From Candidatus Cloacimonadota bacterium (GTDB taxonomy: Bacteria > Cloacimonadota > Cloacimonadia > Cloacimonadales > Cloacimonadaceae): a DNA stretch of 6,316 bases. The position numbers and the translations under genes are program-made. The DNA lies in assembly GCA_012519465.1 (NCBI GenBank), contig JAAYQD010000136.1:1-6316 (forward strand). The letters are read 5' to 3'. The notes beneath the pieces were generated by a model. That model made no database searches. It was not told the origin of the DNA and was given only the letters and a program-made list of their open reading frames with translations. Shown piece by piece: positions 5,471 to 6,316 of this stretch. The first letter of the stretch is position 1. Each line of letters opens with the position of its first letter.

Positions 5471-6316
5471 TAAAAGAGATAATACGCCAAAACATAGACG
5501 AGACCCTGCAGGCACTACAGCTTTCCCAAGACAAGGAATACACCGTGGAAGTGCCCAACAACCCCGATTTTGGGGATTTCTCCACCAACGCCGCCATGGT
5601 GCTTGCCAAAGAAAACAAGATGGCTCCCAAGGCATTGGCAGAAGCCCTCATCAAAGGCCTCAAAAAGAATAAGTTCTATAAGAAACTGGAGATTGCCGGT
5701 CCCGGCTTTATCAACTTCCACCTCTCCCCCTCTCTGTTTCAGAATATGCTGTGGTACATACACGAACAAGGAGCCCAATACGCAGCCAGTGACATGGGCA
5801 AGGGCGAAAAGATCCTCCTGGAATTTGTGAGCGCAAACCCCACCGGTCCCCTAAATATCGTGAGTGCCCGTGCCGCCGCCTTTGGAGATACGCTGTACCG
5901 CGTGATGAAGTATGTGGGCTTTGATCCCGCCCGGGAGTTTTATATCAACGATGCCGGCAATCAGGTGGATATCTTAGCTGAATCCTTGGAGCTGCGCCTG
6001 CGCGAGCTGCATGGTGAGAGGATTGGGGAGTTTCCCTTTGAAGCCTATCATGGCGAATACGTAAAACACCTTGCCCAGCGCCTCAATGCCCTGGAAGGCG
6101 TGAAGGTATTTATGATGACGGAAAAAGACCGTATGGACCACCTCAAGGAATTTGCCCTCTCCGAGCTTTTGGAGATGCAGCGCCTCAGCCTGGAGAAGTT
6201 TGACGTGGTCTTTGATGGCTGGGTATCCGAAAAGACCCTGCGCGCGGAAGGCGTGGTGGAAGAGGTGCTCAGCTATCTCACCGAGGCAAATTGCACCTAT
6301 GAAAAGGAAGACGCCA
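5467..6316 (+). CDS. argS: Arginyl-tRNA synthetase, N-terminal part (3' end outside window)
   Basis: This is a class I aminoacyl-tRNA synthetase that charges tRNA-Arg. It runs open from ATG 5467 to the end of the window, giving 283 codons of an expected 550 or so. Residues 1-90 match the ArgRS N-terminal tRNA-recognition domain, with FGDFSTNAA (35-43) and EIAGPGFINFHLS (75-87). The catalytic domain begins with EFVSANPTGPL (119-129), followed by ARAAAFGD (134-141) and FYINDAGNQ (158-166), all recognisably ArgRS. The HIGH signature expected at residues 130-133 reads Asn-Ile-Val-Ser instead, with no frameshift nearby. The KMSKS-equivalent region is beyond the window. Only weak purine-rich sequence precedes the ATG, and the ATGA overlap with rsfS suggests coupled translation. 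The reading frame shows no decay, so I consider it a functional, divergent ArgRS rather than a pseudogene. Confidence 0.93.
   Translation, partial: MIKEIIRQNIDETLQALQLSQDKEYTVEVPNNPDFGDFSTNAAMVLAKENKMAPKALAEALIKGLKKNKFYKKLEIAGPGFINFHLSPSLFQNMLWYIHEQGAQYAASDMGKGEKILLEFVSANPTGPLNIVSARAAAFGDTLYRVMKYVGFDPAREFYINDAGNQVDILAESLELRLRELHGERIGEFPFEAYHGEYVKHLAQRLNALEGVKVFMMTEKDRMDHLKEFALSELLEMQRLSLEKFDVVFDGWVSEKTLRAEGVVEEVLSYLTEANCTYEKEDA

Noticed and set aside
5467..6316. argS as a pseudogene because the HIGH motif is missing
   Set aside because: There is no stop or frameshift in 283 codons and all other visible ArgRS motifs are intact, so divergence is a better explanation than decay.
1..6316. Hidden defence system, CRISPR array, transposon ends, tRNA or riboswitch
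   Set aside because: No direct repeat array, inverted-repeat ends, tRNA-like cloverleaf or long non-coding gap was seen; nearly every base lies in a recognised housekeeping gene.

Overview
The window is a compact, single-strand block of ten genes, eight of them complete, all on the + strand. Adjacent genes overlap by 4 to 20 bases or are separated by at most 11 bases. I see no promoter, terminator, RNA gene, repeat array or mobile element, so the block reads as the inside of one long polycistronic unit. By eye, base composition is close to even and codon use is uniform, with no sign of recent transfer.

Layout: bases 1-368 hold the C-terminal end of purF (purine synthesis). Next come rfaE1 (371-1342) and rfaE2 (1329-1808), a split version of HldE that makes ADP-heptose for LPS inner core, and a two-TM RseC/MucC-family membrane protein (1805-2236). 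These are followed by folB (2217-2573) and folK (2558-3043), consecutive folate steps. A GlmU-like nucleotidyltransferase (3040-4158) follows; it lacks most of its acetyltransferase domain and ends in an acidic tail. Then come a HIT protein of the Ap4A phosphorylase-like type (4151-4654), a membrane-anchored LytR_C-domain protein (4659-5108), rsfS (5120-5470) and the first 283 codons of argS (5467 to the end).

The ADP-heptose genes and the RseC-type protein indicate a diderm, LPS-making bacterium. PurF keeps the cysteines of the iron-sulfur type found in Bacillus subtilis. Mixing housekeeping genes with no common pathway in one tightly overlapped chain is not a typical Proteobacterial layout. 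A candidate diderm phylum such as Cloacimonadota or a relative of Fibrobacterota is my best guess, but the sequence alone does not settle it.

The genes do not form one pathway. They serve purines, folate, LPS and peptidoglycan precursors, nucleotide clean-up and translation, which fits a growth-linked housekeeping operon held together by translational coupling. I found no new defence or mobile system. The two points most worth following are an arginyl-tRNA synthetase whose HIGH signature reads Asn-Ile-Val-Ser, and the GlmU homologue without acetyltransferase residues.
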